A DNA stretch of 64,000 bases from the NCBI GenBank assembly GCA_031414415.1, contig JANNVK010000102.1, positions 52,589-116,588 of the forward strand, in the 5' to 3' direction. This DNA comes from JANNVK01 sp031414415 (GTDB lineage: Bacteria > Acidobacteriota > Blastocatellia > Pyrinomonadales > Pyrinomonadaceae). The position numbers were made by a program, and so were the translations under genes. This document shows positions 26,314-35,303 of the stretch, in pieces. The notes beneath the pieces were generated by a model that saw only the letters and a program-made list of their open reading frames with translations, did not search any database and was not told where the DNA came from. Each line of letters begins with the position of its first letter. Within the stretch, counting starts at the first letter, position 1.

Positions 26314-27684
26314 TTATAGATTTGATTCATTGATCTCATCAAATCGTTTTAACTTTCGATAAAGTGTAGATAAATCGATGCCTAAAATGTTTGCGGCTTC
26401 CGTTTTATCATCATTAACAGAGTTTAAAATTTCCAAAATATAACGCCTTTCCATTTCTTCAAGTGGCGGACGCAAACCTTCTAAATCTCTTATTTCAAAC
26501 TGTAAATCACTCTCTGCTTTGAGTTTAGGCGATAAACTGTCAAAATCAATTTCGTTTTCTGAAAGTATAAAAGCACGTTCAATCGCATTTTCAAGTTCGC
26601 GAATATTGCCTTGCCAGCGATAATTTATTAAGACAGACATTGCTTCTTTGGTGATTGGTTTTGGCTCAGATTGTTGGTTTTGTGCAGTTTTTGCAACGAA
26701 ATGTTTTGCCAAAAGCGGAATATCTTCACGCCGTTCTCGCAGTGGTGGAAGGAAAATTTCAATTACGTTGAGCCGATAAAATAAATCTTCACGAAAATTA
26801 TTTTGTTTGATTTCTTCTTCTAAATCGCGATTTGTTGCAGCAATTATTCTTGCATCAAATTTGACCGCAATGCTCGAACCAAGCGGTGTTACCTCGTGTT
26901 CTTGCAAAGCACGTAGCAGTTTTACTTGAAGCGGTTGCGGAATTTCTGCTATTTCGTCGAGAAATAATGTTCCGCCATCAGCTGTTCTAAAAAGTCCTTT
27001 TTTATCAGTTTTTGCGTCAGTAAAAGCACCTTTTGTATGTCCAAAAAGTTCACTTTCAAGCAAACTTTCGGGCAAAGCACCGCAATTTATCGCGACAAAA
27101 TCTTTTTCCGAACGTTTAGAATGATGGTGAATTGCTCTCGCCACAAGTTCTTTTCCTGTGCCACTTTCGCCCGAAATTAAAACGTTTGCATTGGTGTTTG
27201 CAACCTTTTCAATTAAGCGAAAAATACTTTGCAAGGCTTGCGATGTTCCGATAATTTCTGAAAAACCATAGCGTTTTTCAAGTTCACGTCGCAACGCCCG
27301 ATTTTCGCGAAAAAGCTCGCGTTGGCGAATCGCATTTTTTAAAGTTTTGATTAAATCTTCGTTGACAAAGGGTTTTGTGACATAGTCATACGCACCTTTG
27401 CGAAGTGCTGAAATCGCAGAATCGACCGATGAGTAAGCAGTCATAATCACTACAAGTGCTTCAGAATCAATAGTTTTCAGTTTGTCGAGCAACTCAAGTC
27501 CGTCCATTCCTGACATTTTTATATCAGTCAAAGTAACGTCAATTTCCTGTTTTGTAAAAATTTCGAGTGCAGTTTCAGATGAATTTGCAGTGAAAACCTG
27601 AAAGCCTTCATTTTCGAGCAATTCACGCAAAATTGCACGCATTATTTCTTCATCTTCAACAACTAAAATGCTTGTGATATTCAT
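26314..27684 (-). CDS. NtrC-family sigma-54-dependent response regulator (GAFTDA variant)
   Basis: A 456-aa activator with a receiver domain (phospho-acceptor Asp54 in VTLTDIKMSGMDG), an AAA+ domain and a Fis-type DNA-binding end (KTEAANILGIDLSTLYRKLK). Walker A is GESGTGKE at 172-179. The loop that touches sigma-54 is normally GAFTGA; here residues 219-224 read GAFTDA. The functionally critical Thr is retained. No kinase gene is adjacent. lptD starts 85 bp away on the other strand. It shares the overall layout of the activator at 62344-63753, which has the standard loop. Confidence 0.92.
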   Translation of the reverse strand: MNITSILVVEDEEIMRAILRELLENEGFQVFTANSSETALEIFTKQEIDVTLTDIKMSGMDGLELLDKLKTIDSEALVVIMTAYSSVDSAISALRKGAYDYVTKPFVNEDLIKTLKNAIRQRELFRENRALRRELEKRYGFSEIIGTSQALQSIFRLIEKVANTNANVLISGESGTGKELVARAIHHHSKRSEKDFVAINCGALPESLLESELFGHTKGAFTDAKTDKKGLFRTADGGTLFLDEIAEIPQPLQVKLLRALQEHEVTPLGSSIAVKFDARIIAATNRDLEEEIKQNNFREDLFYRLNVIEIFLPPLRERREDIPLLAKHFVAKTAQNQQSEPKPITKEAMSVLINYRWQGNIRELENAIERAFILSENEIDFDSLSPKLKAESDLQFEIRDLEGLRPPLEEMERRYILEILNSVNDDKTEAANILGIDLSTLYRKLKRFDEINESNL

Positions 27685-27769
27685 ATCTTCGAACGAGCTT
27701 AAAACGAAAATCAGTCTAACACAAGAATTTTTTATTTTCGCAGATTCGTGTTAGCATCTAACAAAAGTT

Positions 27770-30277
27770 ATGCGTTTTTTTTGTACCATAATCATCATTT
27801 ATAGTCTAGTTTTTTGTGCTTTTGGGCAACAAACAAATCCTGTTGAGAGACAAGTCTCAAATCCATTAACTGACACTCCAAATGTTAACCCGCTTTCTGA
27901 AAATCCGCCGCCACAAACTCCTAAAAAGAAGCAAAATAAAGATGCTGAATACGTTGTTGAAGGCGGCGATGGTGATTTAGTTGTTTATTCAATTAATCAA
28001 TCAGGAAGCGGTGAAAAAGGGAAGGAAGTTGTAATTCATTCGGGAAGAGTTGATGCAAGATATGGAATTTATCGGATGCAGGCTGATAAAATTACTGTAA
28101 TACGAGAGACAAATATGATGGTTGCTGAAGGCAATGTTGTGTTTGATCAGGGTGATGACCAACGAATAACCGGCACAAAATCGGAATGGAATTACAAAAC
28201 AAAAATCGGCTATTTTGTTGATTCGACAGGCTTTACTAATCAAACAGACGACGGAACGGTTATATATTTTACGGCTGACAGAGTTGAAAGAATTTCTCTT
28301 GACGAAATAAAAATTATCAATGGGCAATTTACTGCTTGTGAAGATTCGGTGCCGAAATGGAGTTTTACCGCAAAGGAAGTTTATGCCAAAACGAATGTTG
28401 CTTTGAAGATGAAAAATGCCAAGTTTCGCATCAAAAACATTCCGGTTCTCGCCTTGCCTTTTGTTTCAATTCCATTGCGTAAAGATGACCGAAAATCAGG
28501 TTTTTTGACTCCAACTGTTGGTTATTCTTCAAATAAAGGTGCAAGACTTTCGGCGGCGTATTATCAAACTTTAGGTCGTTCGGCGGACATTACGCTTCGT
28601 GGTGATGTTTATACTTCAAGAGGAATTGGCTACGGATTTGACGCGAGAACTCGTGCAAATTCGCGTTCATATTTCAACTTTGGTTCATATGTTGTCAAAG
28701 ATCGAATTTTGGGTTCAAAATTTAAAGGAACTGACAGAAAATCTGACCAAGGTGGTTCGATTGTTTATGCAGAAGGCGTGCAGTATTTTCCGAACGGATT
28801 TACCGCAGCAGTTGATGTGCGTTTAACTTCAAGTCTGGCATTTAGGCAAGTTTTTTCAGATGGAATTCAGCAAGTTATTTCGCCGATTGAAGTTTCTAAA
28901 GCGTTTGTTAACAAGAGTTGGGATGATTTTTCGTTAAATGTTCAGGCGAAATCTGAAGTTATTTCGATTCCGAATGTGCGTGTTAAAACCAGAAATTTGC
29001 CGAGCGTTCATTTTGAAAAAAGACCGAGTCCGCTGAAGTTTTTAGACGATGTTTATTTTTCGTTTAAGACAAGTATTGAAGGTGTGAGCCGTCGCGAAGC
29101 GGTTGATGATATTAATCTTTATCGTCAAATTGTCGGCAGCGATCCAATTGTTACGCCGGTTATTGGGCAAAGATTTGATTTATTTCCGCAAGTTTCCGTG
29201 CCTGTAAACACAAAGTATGCAACATTTACAGCAACTGGCGGATTTCGTGCGACATATTATTCAAACTCGCTCGATAGTTTTAGAAGAGTTTTAGGACGCA
29301 ATATTATTCGAAGTTACGGCGAATTTGAATTTGACGTTAGACCAGTTGCCTTAGCTAAAAATTTCTATCGAAAAAATAACTCGTTTCGCTTTCGTCATAC
29401 GATTGAACCTTATTTAACTTATCGACTTGTAAAAGGCGTAAACGACTTTAATAAGTTGATCCGTTTCGATTATTTAGACACAATTTCTGACACAAATGAA
29501 GTCGAGTTTGGCGTGACAAATCGAATTTTTACAAGACGTTACACCGAGGCTGTAACTGCCGAAGCACAAAAAGAACAGCAAGAAAATCCGAACGGAAAAA
29601 ACCAACTTTCTATTCAACCATACGAAATATTTACGCTAACTGTCAGACAAAAGCATTTTTTCGACCCATATTTTGGTGGTGCATTAACGCCTGGCAGAAG
29701 AAATCAGCTTTCATCTATAGCTGCTTTGACACCGTTTACATTTGGCGGAATTCCGCGAAAATGGTCGCCAATCAATGTTGATTTTACGTATCGACCAGAG
29801 AGAACAATATTTTTCAACACACGCTCAGATTTTGGAATTAATGGTGACGGTTTACGAAATATTTCTGCCACAGTTGGTTACGACACAAAACTGTTGAAAA
29901 TTTTCCAGACTTTTTATTACACTCGGGCAGTAGATTTGGCACCTTCATTGCAGCAATTTGGCAATAGTTTTGGCAAAGAAGCTGGAACGCAGAGAGGTTC
30001 GCAATGGAATCCTTCATTATTTTTAGGCGATAGAAACAAGGGGATTTTTGGCGGTGTTTCTTTGTTCTTTGACTTTCAAAACCGACGTGCAACTCGCAGT
30101 TCGCCGCTCATTTCTTCACTCGGAACAATCGGTTACGCCTATGATTGCTGCTCTTTAGTTGTGCAACACTACACATTTAACGTTGGTGTCCGTCGTGAAA
30201 ACCGCTTTGTTTTTAGCTTCAGATTAAACGGAATTGGAGCATTCGGAACGGAACAATTCGGTCAAGGTTTGAGATAA
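27770..30277 (+). CDS. lptD: LPS-assembly protein LptD (OstA)
   Basis: An 835-aa outer-membrane protein. A signal peptide (ending VFCAFGQ) is followed by an OstA/LptA-like periplasmic domain (about 60-190: MQADKITVIRETNMMVAEGN). The LptD barrel signature is IPVLALPFVSIPLRKDDRKS, then GFLTPTVGYSSNKGARLS. Near the C-terminus YDCCSLVVQHYTFNVGVRR is also characteristic, including paired Cys that in LptD form structural disulphides. LptD inserts lipopolysaccharide into the outer leaflet, so the organism has an LPS-bearing outer membrane. lptE is not adjacent. Confidence 0.93.
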   Translation: MRFFCTIIIIYSLVFCAFGQQTNPVERQVSNPLTDTPNVNPLSENPPPQTPKKKQNKDAEYVVEGGDGDLVVYSINQSGSGEKGKEVVIHSGRVDARYGIYRMQADKITVIRETNMMVAEGNVVFDQGDDQRITGTKSEWNYKTKIGYFVDSTGFTNQTDDGTVIYFTADRVERISLDEIKIINGQFTACEDSVPKWSFTAKEVYAKTNVALKMKNAKFRIKNIPVLALPFVSIPLRKDDRKSGFLTPTVGYSSNKGARLSAAYYQTLGRSADITLRGDVYTSRGIGYGFDARTRANSRSYFNFGSYVVKDRILGSKFKGTDRKSDQGGSIVYAEGVQYFPNGFTAAVDVRLTSSLAFRQVFSDGIQQVISPIEVSKAFVNKSWDDFSLNVQAKSEVISIPNVRVKTRNLPSVHFEKRPSPLKFLDDVYFSFKTSIEGVSRREAVDDINLYRQIVGSDPIVTPVIGQRFDLFPQVSVPVNTKYATFTATGGFRATYYSNSLDSFRRVLGRNIIRSYGEFEFDVRPVALAKNFYRKNNSFRFRHTIEPYLTYRLVKGVNDFNKLIRFDYLDTISDTNEVEFGVTNRIFTRRYTEAVTAEAQKEQQENPNGKNQLSIQPYEIFTLTVRQKHFFDPYFGGALTPGRRNQLSSIAALTPFTFGGIPRKWSPINVDFTYRPERTIFFNTRSDFGINGDGLRNISATVGYDTKLLKIFQTFYYTRAVDLAPSLQQFGNSFGKEAGTQRGSQWNPSLFLGDRNKGIFGGVSLFFDFQNRRATRSSPLISSLGTIGYAYDCCSLVVQHYTFNVGVRRENRFVFSFRLNGIGAFGTEQFGQGLR

Positions 30278-30283
30278 TACTTT

Positions 30284-30347
30284 TTTTCACAGAGAACACA
30301 AAGAACACGGAACTTAGAATCTGTTTAAAACTCATTGTGTTTCTGCG
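30284..30347. repeat. Short intergenic repeat-like sequence (ACAGAGAACACA type)
   Basis: After lptD the spacer begins TTCACAGAGAACACAAAGAACAC, with the unit AGAACACA occurring twice in tandem. The partial complement TTGTGTTTCTG follows at about 30334-30345. It resembles, on a smaller scale, the other self-complementary spacers in this window. The sequence looks degenerate. Confidence 0.4.
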
Positions 30348-30497
30348 ATACCAATAATGCAGTAATTTCGAGACGCGATTTTCAGCCATTCAGCTCAGAA
30401 ATACAAGGTGAAAAGAATGGAACTGACACAATTCGCAAGAAGTTTTCAGCCTACAAACGAGATGGTGAAACTAATTTAGATTACGCTCAAAAATTAT

Positions 30498-32615
30498 TTA
30501 ACAATAAATTTTTTCAATATAATCTTTTACCATTCTATCGCTCGAAAACTGAAAAGTTAGAGTTTGAATCGAATTTCGCATTCTGGCAATCCAATCAGTT
30601 GGCAAACTATTTGAATCTTTTTTGTAAAAACACGGAACAATTTGGTTCTCTAAAACATTATACAGAGAGTCTGCATCTTGTTGGTCAATAACGGTTTCAT
30701 CCATTTCATTGTCTCGCAAAACGCCTATCGAAAAACCATTAATTTCGTTGTAACCTTCAATCCACCAACCATCGAGAATAGAAAAATTGAGTCCGCCGTT
30801 CATCGCTACTTTTTGCCCACTTGTGCCACTTGCTTCAAGCGGACGACGCGGAACATTCATCCAAACATCTACGCCTTGAACCAAATATCTCGCAACTTCT
30901 TGGTCATAATCTTCGATAAATGTTACACGATCAGACGCAGTTTCGTGCAACAAAGTTTGGAGCAGCATTTTCGCTTTTATGTCTTGCGGATGTGCTTTGC
31001 CGGCGAAGACAAATTGGACAGGTTTTTCCGAATTATTTATGATTGCCGCCATTCTTTTGGCATCGTGCAAAAGCAAATTCCAACGTTTGTAACCTGCAAC
31101 TCGACGGGCGAATCCAATCGTCAAAACGTCTTTATCAAATAAATTAGCAGCATTTTTTCGCTCACGGATAAAGGCAATAAGTTGTTGTTTTAAAAGAAGA
31201 TGTGCGTCCCAGATTTCAGCATCAGGAATTTTTTCGACAGATTTAAACCACGCATTTTTACGTGTTAAAACTTTTGTCCAATCTTTGCCGATGTGTTTAT
31301 CAAAGAGATTTTTAAACGCCGGAGCAATCCAGGTTGGTGCATGAACACCGTTTGTGATGTGTTTAATTGGAACTTCTTCGAGTGAAAAATTAGGAAACAT
31401 TTTTTGCCACATTTCACGCGAAACTTCACCATGCTTTTCGCTCACGCCGTTCGCACTCCGACACATTCGAAGTGCCAGCGGTGACATACCAAACCACTCC
31501 AATTTGTCGTCAGCATCTATTTTCCCAAAGGCGACAAATTCGTCGTGAGTTAAACCGAGCGATTTAATATAGTTACTATCGAAACATTGGTCGATTAAAT
31601 CCGGTGGAAAAACATCATTTCCGGCTGGAACAGGAGTGTGCGTCGTGAAAACACAAAGTTTTCTGACTTTTTCGACAGCTTCGGCAAAAACAATTTGTTC
31701 TTTTTCGATTATTTCTCGTGCAAGCTCAAGTGTAAGAAACGAAGAATGACCTTCGTTGAGATGATAAACTGATGGCTGAATGTTCAATTGGCGAAGCAGA
31801 CGAACGCCACCAATGCCAAGAATTTTTTCTTGCACAATTCGCGTTTCTGTGTCGCCGCCATATAAGTGTCCGGTGATAAGTCTATCTAAATCAGTGTTTT
31901 GCGGAATATTTGTGTCAAGTAAATAAAGCGAAATACGCCCGATTTTTGCGAGCCACGTTTGTGCAAAAACATCACGACCTCTCATTTTTACGTGAATCAC
32001 GATTCGTTCGCCGTTTTCATCAAAAACTGGCGAAACTGCAATTTCGTTATCAAAAGAATCAAGATATTTTTCGGTCTGAAAACCGTTAATATCGAGCTTT
32101 TGGCGAAAATATCCAAAACGATACATTAAACCAATCGCAACAAGCGGAACATTCATATCACTTGCAGATTTTAAGTGATCGCCGGCAAGAATCCCAAGAC
32201 CGCCGGAATAAATCGGCAGAGAATTATTAACACCGTATTCGGCACAAAAATATGCAACCGGACGTTTTGCCGAAATATTCCCAAAATTTTTGGGTTTAGC
32301 TTCCAAATAGCGAGACTGATATTCAGCAAACTTGTTTACACGCTCGACAAAACTAGCGTCATTTGCCTTTTGCCAAAGCCGTAATTCGCTAATTTCCGCT
32401 AGCAAACGTCGCGGATTTTGTTCGCAAGTTTCCCAAAGAGTTGCGTCTAAATCGCGAAAAATTGAAACTCCTGCGGTGTTCCACGACCACAAAAAATTGC
32501 TGGAAATTGTGTCTAAAAATTGTAAAGAATCGGGAAGTTCGCGGTTCAGCGAAAAATCGTTGCGGAAATTGTCTTTGAGTTTCAATCCAGATGCTTGCAT
32601 GTCTATTAAATTCAC
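30498..32615 (-). CDS. glgP: Alpha-glucan (glycogen/maltodextrin) phosphorylase
   Basis: A 705-aa GT35 enzyme of the short bacterial/archaeal type. It starts with the DUF3417 segment (FSLNRELPDSLQFLDTISSN) and has AYFCAEYGVNNSLPIYSGGL and VYHLNEGHSSF. The pyridoxal-phosphate Lys lies in PLEASGTSGQKVAMNGGLN, followed by ILDGWWIEGYN. The C-terminus FSSDRMVKDYIEKIY is the natural family end, so the protein is complete. It releases glucose-1-phosphate from stored alpha-glucans. No other glycogen gene is adjacent. Confidence 0.93.
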   Translation of the reverse strand: MNLIDMQASGLKLKDNFRNDFSLNRELPDSLQFLDTISSNFLWSWNTAGVSIFRDLDATLWETCEQNPRRLLAEISELRLWQKANDASFVERVNKFAEYQSRYLEAKPKNFGNISAKRPVAYFCAEYGVNNSLPIYSGGLGILAGDHLKSASDMNVPLVAIGLMYRFGYFRQKLDINGFQTEKYLDSFDNEIAVSPVFDENGERIVIHVKMRGRDVFAQTWLAKIGRISLYLLDTNIPQNTDLDRLITGHLYGGDTETRIVQEKILGIGGVRLLRQLNIQPSVYHLNEGHSSFLTLELAREIIEKEQIVFAEAVEKVRKLCVFTTHTPVPAGNDVFPPDLIDQCFDSNYIKSLGLTHDEFVAFGKIDADDKLEWFGMSPLALRMCRSANGVSEKHGEVSREMWQKMFPNFSLEEVPIKHITNGVHAPTWIAPAFKNLFDKHIGKDWTKVLTRKNAWFKSVEKIPDAEIWDAHLLLKQQLIAFIRERKNAANLFDKDVLTIGFARRVAGYKRWNLLLHDAKRMAAIINNSEKPVQFVFAGKAHPQDIKAKMLLQTLLHETASDRVTFIEDYDQEVARYLVQGVDVWMNVPRRPLEASGTSGQKVAMNGGLNFSILDGWWIEGYNEINGFSIGVLRDNEMDETVIDQQDADSLYNVLENQIVPCFYKKDSNSLPTDWIARMRNSIQTLTFQFSSDRMVKDYIEKIYC

Positions 32616-32721
32616 CTAATTTTCCTTGTCAATAATTGCTTCGACACAAAACAATCATCGAGCAATGTTAATGTTTTTAGACATTGGCAAGATAAATACT
32701 TTGTTGTGTTGTCGAGCAAAG

Positions 32722-33042
32722 TTATTTTAACTGTTCAATACGAATTTCATCAAACATAGCTTGACGTTTTAGAGATTCTTCAAGCATTTTTGCTTTACGT
32801 TCGTCGATTTTTCGAGAGACTGAGGAAATTTGAAAGACTTCATCGTCAATCATCTCAATCTCAAGGTCGCCAAGTGAAATGCCTTGAGCAACTTCAATAT
32901 CGTCCCAATTATGAAGGCGAAACTTGCCATTTTCTTCGACAAATTCTTCGATAAAGGGTTCACGTAAAGCATCTTCTGCTTCATCAACGTCAAAGTAATT
33001 TCCTTCGACAATTATGCAATATTCTTTTTTGGTTTCCATCAT
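32722..33042 (-). CDS. Small acidic protein of unknown function
   Basis: The open frame extends to 33096, but its first 18 residues are hydrophobic and unlike the rest. I place the start at one of the paired Met codons near 33042-33037 (METKKEYCIIVEGNYFDVDE). The product, about 105 aa, is acidic, with EAEDALREPFIEEFVEENGK and LHNWDDIEVAQGISLGDLEI followed by a C-terminal Lys/Glu helix. No family is recognised. It diverges from mtnA over about 140 bp. Confidence 0.6.
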   Translation of the reverse strand: MMETKKEYCIIVEGNYFDVDEAEDALREPFIEEFVEENGKFRLHNWDDIEVAQGISLGDLEIEMIDDEVFQISSVSRKIDERKAKMLEESLKRQAMFDEIRIEQLK

Positions 33043-33184
33043 TCGAGGTAAAAGATTAATACAAATCTTTAGTAAGTAAAATTTACCACAAAACATTGCA
33101 ACTTTAGAAGATTTTTTTTAAGAAAACGTTTATTATTTAGATTATTATTCATATTTTGGCAATAATTTAAAAGGAAAACTACAA

Positions 33185-34231
33185 ATGATTATCCCTGTGA
33201 AATGGACTGATGAAGGTGTAAATATGCTCGACCAACGTCTTTTACCGACTGAAGAAACGTGGTTAATGTTGAGAACTTACAAAGAAGTTGCTGATTCGAT
33301 AACCGATATGGTTGTTCGTGGTGCACCGGCGATTGGCGTTTCGGCGGCATACGGAATTGCACTTGGAGTAAAACAATTTGTTGGCACAAATTTGATTGAT
33401 TTCGAAGACGAATTTGAATTTATTTGCGAAACTTTGTGGAAAACTCGACCAACAGCTGTCAATCTTTTTTGGGCAATTGACCGTATGAAGCGAGTTTTTG
33501 CAAAAGCAAAATTGGAAGGGAAATCAATCAGCGAAATTAAACAAATTTTGATTGATGATGCCAAGGCAATTCACGAAGAAGATATTGAATCACAACGACT
33601 AATCGCCCAATTCGGCGGTGAATTACTGACCGATAATTCGACTGTTTTAACACATTGCAACGCTGGAGCATTGGCAACTGGCGGAGTTTGGGGAACGGCA
33701 CTCGGCGTAATTCGCGGTGCGGTTAATCAAGGAAAAAACATTCACGTTATCGCCGATGAAACTCGTCCTTACCTGCAAGGTGCAAGATTAACTGCGTGGG
33801 AATTGCACGAAGATAATATTCCAGTTACGCTGATTACCGATAATATGTCAGGTTATATGATGAATAAAGGTGCGGTGCAAGCGGTTGTTGTGGGTTCGGA
33901 TAGAATTGCGGCAAACGGTGATGTTGCTAACAAAATCGGGACGTATATGGTTGCGGTTTTGGCAAAAAGACACAATATTCCGTTTTATGTTGCCGCACCG
34001 CTTTCAACCGTCGATATGAATTGCCCGACAGGCGAACAAATTCCGATTGAGGAACGCGACCGACGCGAGATTACGCATTATAAAAATTTACAGATTGCAC
34101 CGGACGGAATCGGTGTCAGTAATCCCGCGTTCGACGTAACGCCGAATGATTTGGTGACGGCGATTATCACGGAAAAAGGTGTTGCGAGATTTCCATACAC
34201 CGAAAGTTTGAAAAAACAATTTGAGATTTAA
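33185..34231 (+). CDS. mtnA: Methylthioribose-1-phosphate isomerase
   Basis: MtnA converts methylthioribose-1-phosphate to methylthioribulose-1-phosphate in methionine salvage. Its features are VVRGAPAIGVSAAYG, the catalytic Cys158 in LTHCNAGALATGGVWGTAL, DETRPYLQGARLTAWEL, and the catalytic Asp in VVGSDRIAANGDVANKIGTY. The 348-aa length is normal for this branch of the eIF2B-alpha-like family. No other salvage gene is close. A symmetric terminator follows. Confidence 0.94.
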   Translation: MIIPVKWTDEGVNMLDQRLLPTEETWLMLRTYKEVADSITDMVVRGAPAIGVSAAYGIALGVKQFVGTNLIDFEDEFEFICETLWKTRPTAVNLFWAIDRMKRVFAKAKLEGKSISEIKQILIDDAKAIHEEDIESQRLIAQFGGELLTDNSTVLTHCNAGALATGGVWGTALGVIRGAVNQGKNIHVIADETRPYLQGARLTAWELHEDNIPVTLITDNMSGYMMNKGAVQAVVVGSDRIAANGDVANKIGTYMVAVLAKRHNIPFYVAAPLSTVDMNCPTGEQIPIEERDRREITHYKNLQIAPDGIGVSNPAFDVTPNDLVTAIITEKGVARFPYTESLKKQFEI

Positions 34232-34234
34232 AAT

Positions 34235-34263
34235 AAAAGGCTTGTCATCACGACAAGCCTTTT
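34235..34263. terminator. Bidirectional rho-independent terminator
   Basis: A perfect 12-bp stem, AAAAGGCTTGTC (34235-34246) and GACAAGCCTTTT (34252-34263), has an ATCAC loop. A-rich sequence precedes it and T-rich sequence follows, so it can work in both directions between the convergent mtnA and epimerase genes. Confidence 0.9.
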
Positions 34264-34269
34264 ATTTTG

Positions 34270-35217
34270 TTATATTTGCGAAAATCTGCTATTTTTCCAC
34301 CAATCAATAGTTTTCGACAATCCATCTTCTAAACCGATGAGTTTTTCATAACCGAAAGACTCTTTTGCTTTAGAATTATCAGCTAAACTATGGATAATAT
34401 CACCGTTTCGCGGTGCTTCATAAATCGCCTCGATGTCTTGGCGTTCAAGTAATCCTTTTAAAACATTCAACAAATTATTAAGCGAAATTGCTTCGCCGTT
34501 TGCGGTGTTAATTACTTCGCCGATACCTTTTGTGGTTTGCGATGCTTTGATATTTGCATTCACAACGTTGGCGACATAAGTGAAATCACGAGTCTGCTCG
34601 CCATCACCAAAAATTAATGGACGTTCGCCTTTTGATAAAGAATCTACAAACCGAGAAATTACGCCTGAATATTGCGAGGTTGGGTCTTGGCGTGGACCGA
34701 AAACATTGAAATATCGCAAGCAAATTGTTTCAAGTCCGTAAGCCCGATGGAAAACTTGGGCGTAATATTCGCCAACTAACTTTGCAACAGCATAAGGAGA
34801 AAGCGGCTCAGGACGCATTGTTTCAACTTTTGGTGATAATTCTTGGTCACCATATGCAGAGCTCGAAGCTGCGTAAACTACTCGCCGAACACCTGCTTCT
34901 TTTGCATTAGCTAAGACATTAAACGTGCCATTGACGCAAGCATTGTGAGTTTCTAAAGGATTGATGACCGAACGCGGAACACTCGGTAATGCGGCTTGAT
35001 GAAAAACAACTTCAACATCTTTTAGTGCTTTTTTTAACTCAACAGAATCATTAATATCTGCGTTGTAAAAATCAAAATCACCTTTTATGTCATCTAAATT
35101 TTCCTGATAACCTGTTAAAAAATTGTCTATGATGCGGACTTTTGCACCTTGTCTGATAAGTTCATCGGCAAGATTTGAGCCTATGAAACCCGCTCCGCCT
35201 GTAACTAAAACATTCAT
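34270..35217 (-). CDS. NAD-dependent nucleotide-sugar epimerase (extended SDR)
   Basis: A 315-aa SDR protein with the dinucleotide motif TGGAGFIGSNLADELI and the catalytic YxxxK in LSPYAVAKLVGEYY. The substrate-side ETICLRYFNVFGPRQDP and the IFGDGEQTRDFTYVANVVNA stretch are typical of UDP-glucose, UDP-GlcNAc and UDP-glucuronate 4-epimerases. Directly upstream is UDP-glucose dehydrogenase, which makes UDP-glucuronate. A pathway to UDP-galacturonate or another acidic sugar for a surface polysaccharide is therefore plausible; the exact substrate cannot be read from the sequence. Confidence 0.88.
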   Translation of the reverse strand: MNVLVTGGAGFIGSNLADELIRQGAKVRIIDNFLTGYQENLDDIKGDFDFYNADINDSVELKKALKDVEVVFHQAALPSVPRSVINPLETHNACVNGTFNVLANAKEAGVRRVVYAASSSAYGDQELSPKVETMRPEPLSPYAVAKLVGEYYAQVFHRAYGLETICLRYFNVFGPRQDPTSQYSGVISRFVDSLSKGERPLIFGDGEQTRDFTYVANVVNANIKASQTTKGIGEVINTANGEAISLNNLLNVLKGLLERQDIEAIYEAPRNGDIIHSLADNSKAKESFGYEKLIGLEDGLSKTIDWWKNSRFSQI

Positions 35218-35303
35218 ATTTGTATTGAAAAATTAGAAATTTAAAAACCGAAGGAAATAAAAAAATGGAAAGAATAAACTTACCTAATCGATTTTACAAC
35301 ATT

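Noticed and set aside
30335..30691. 118-codon plus-strand frame after lptD
   Set aside because: Over half of it lies antisense to the glgP 3' end, and the rest has no family features or ribosome-binding site.
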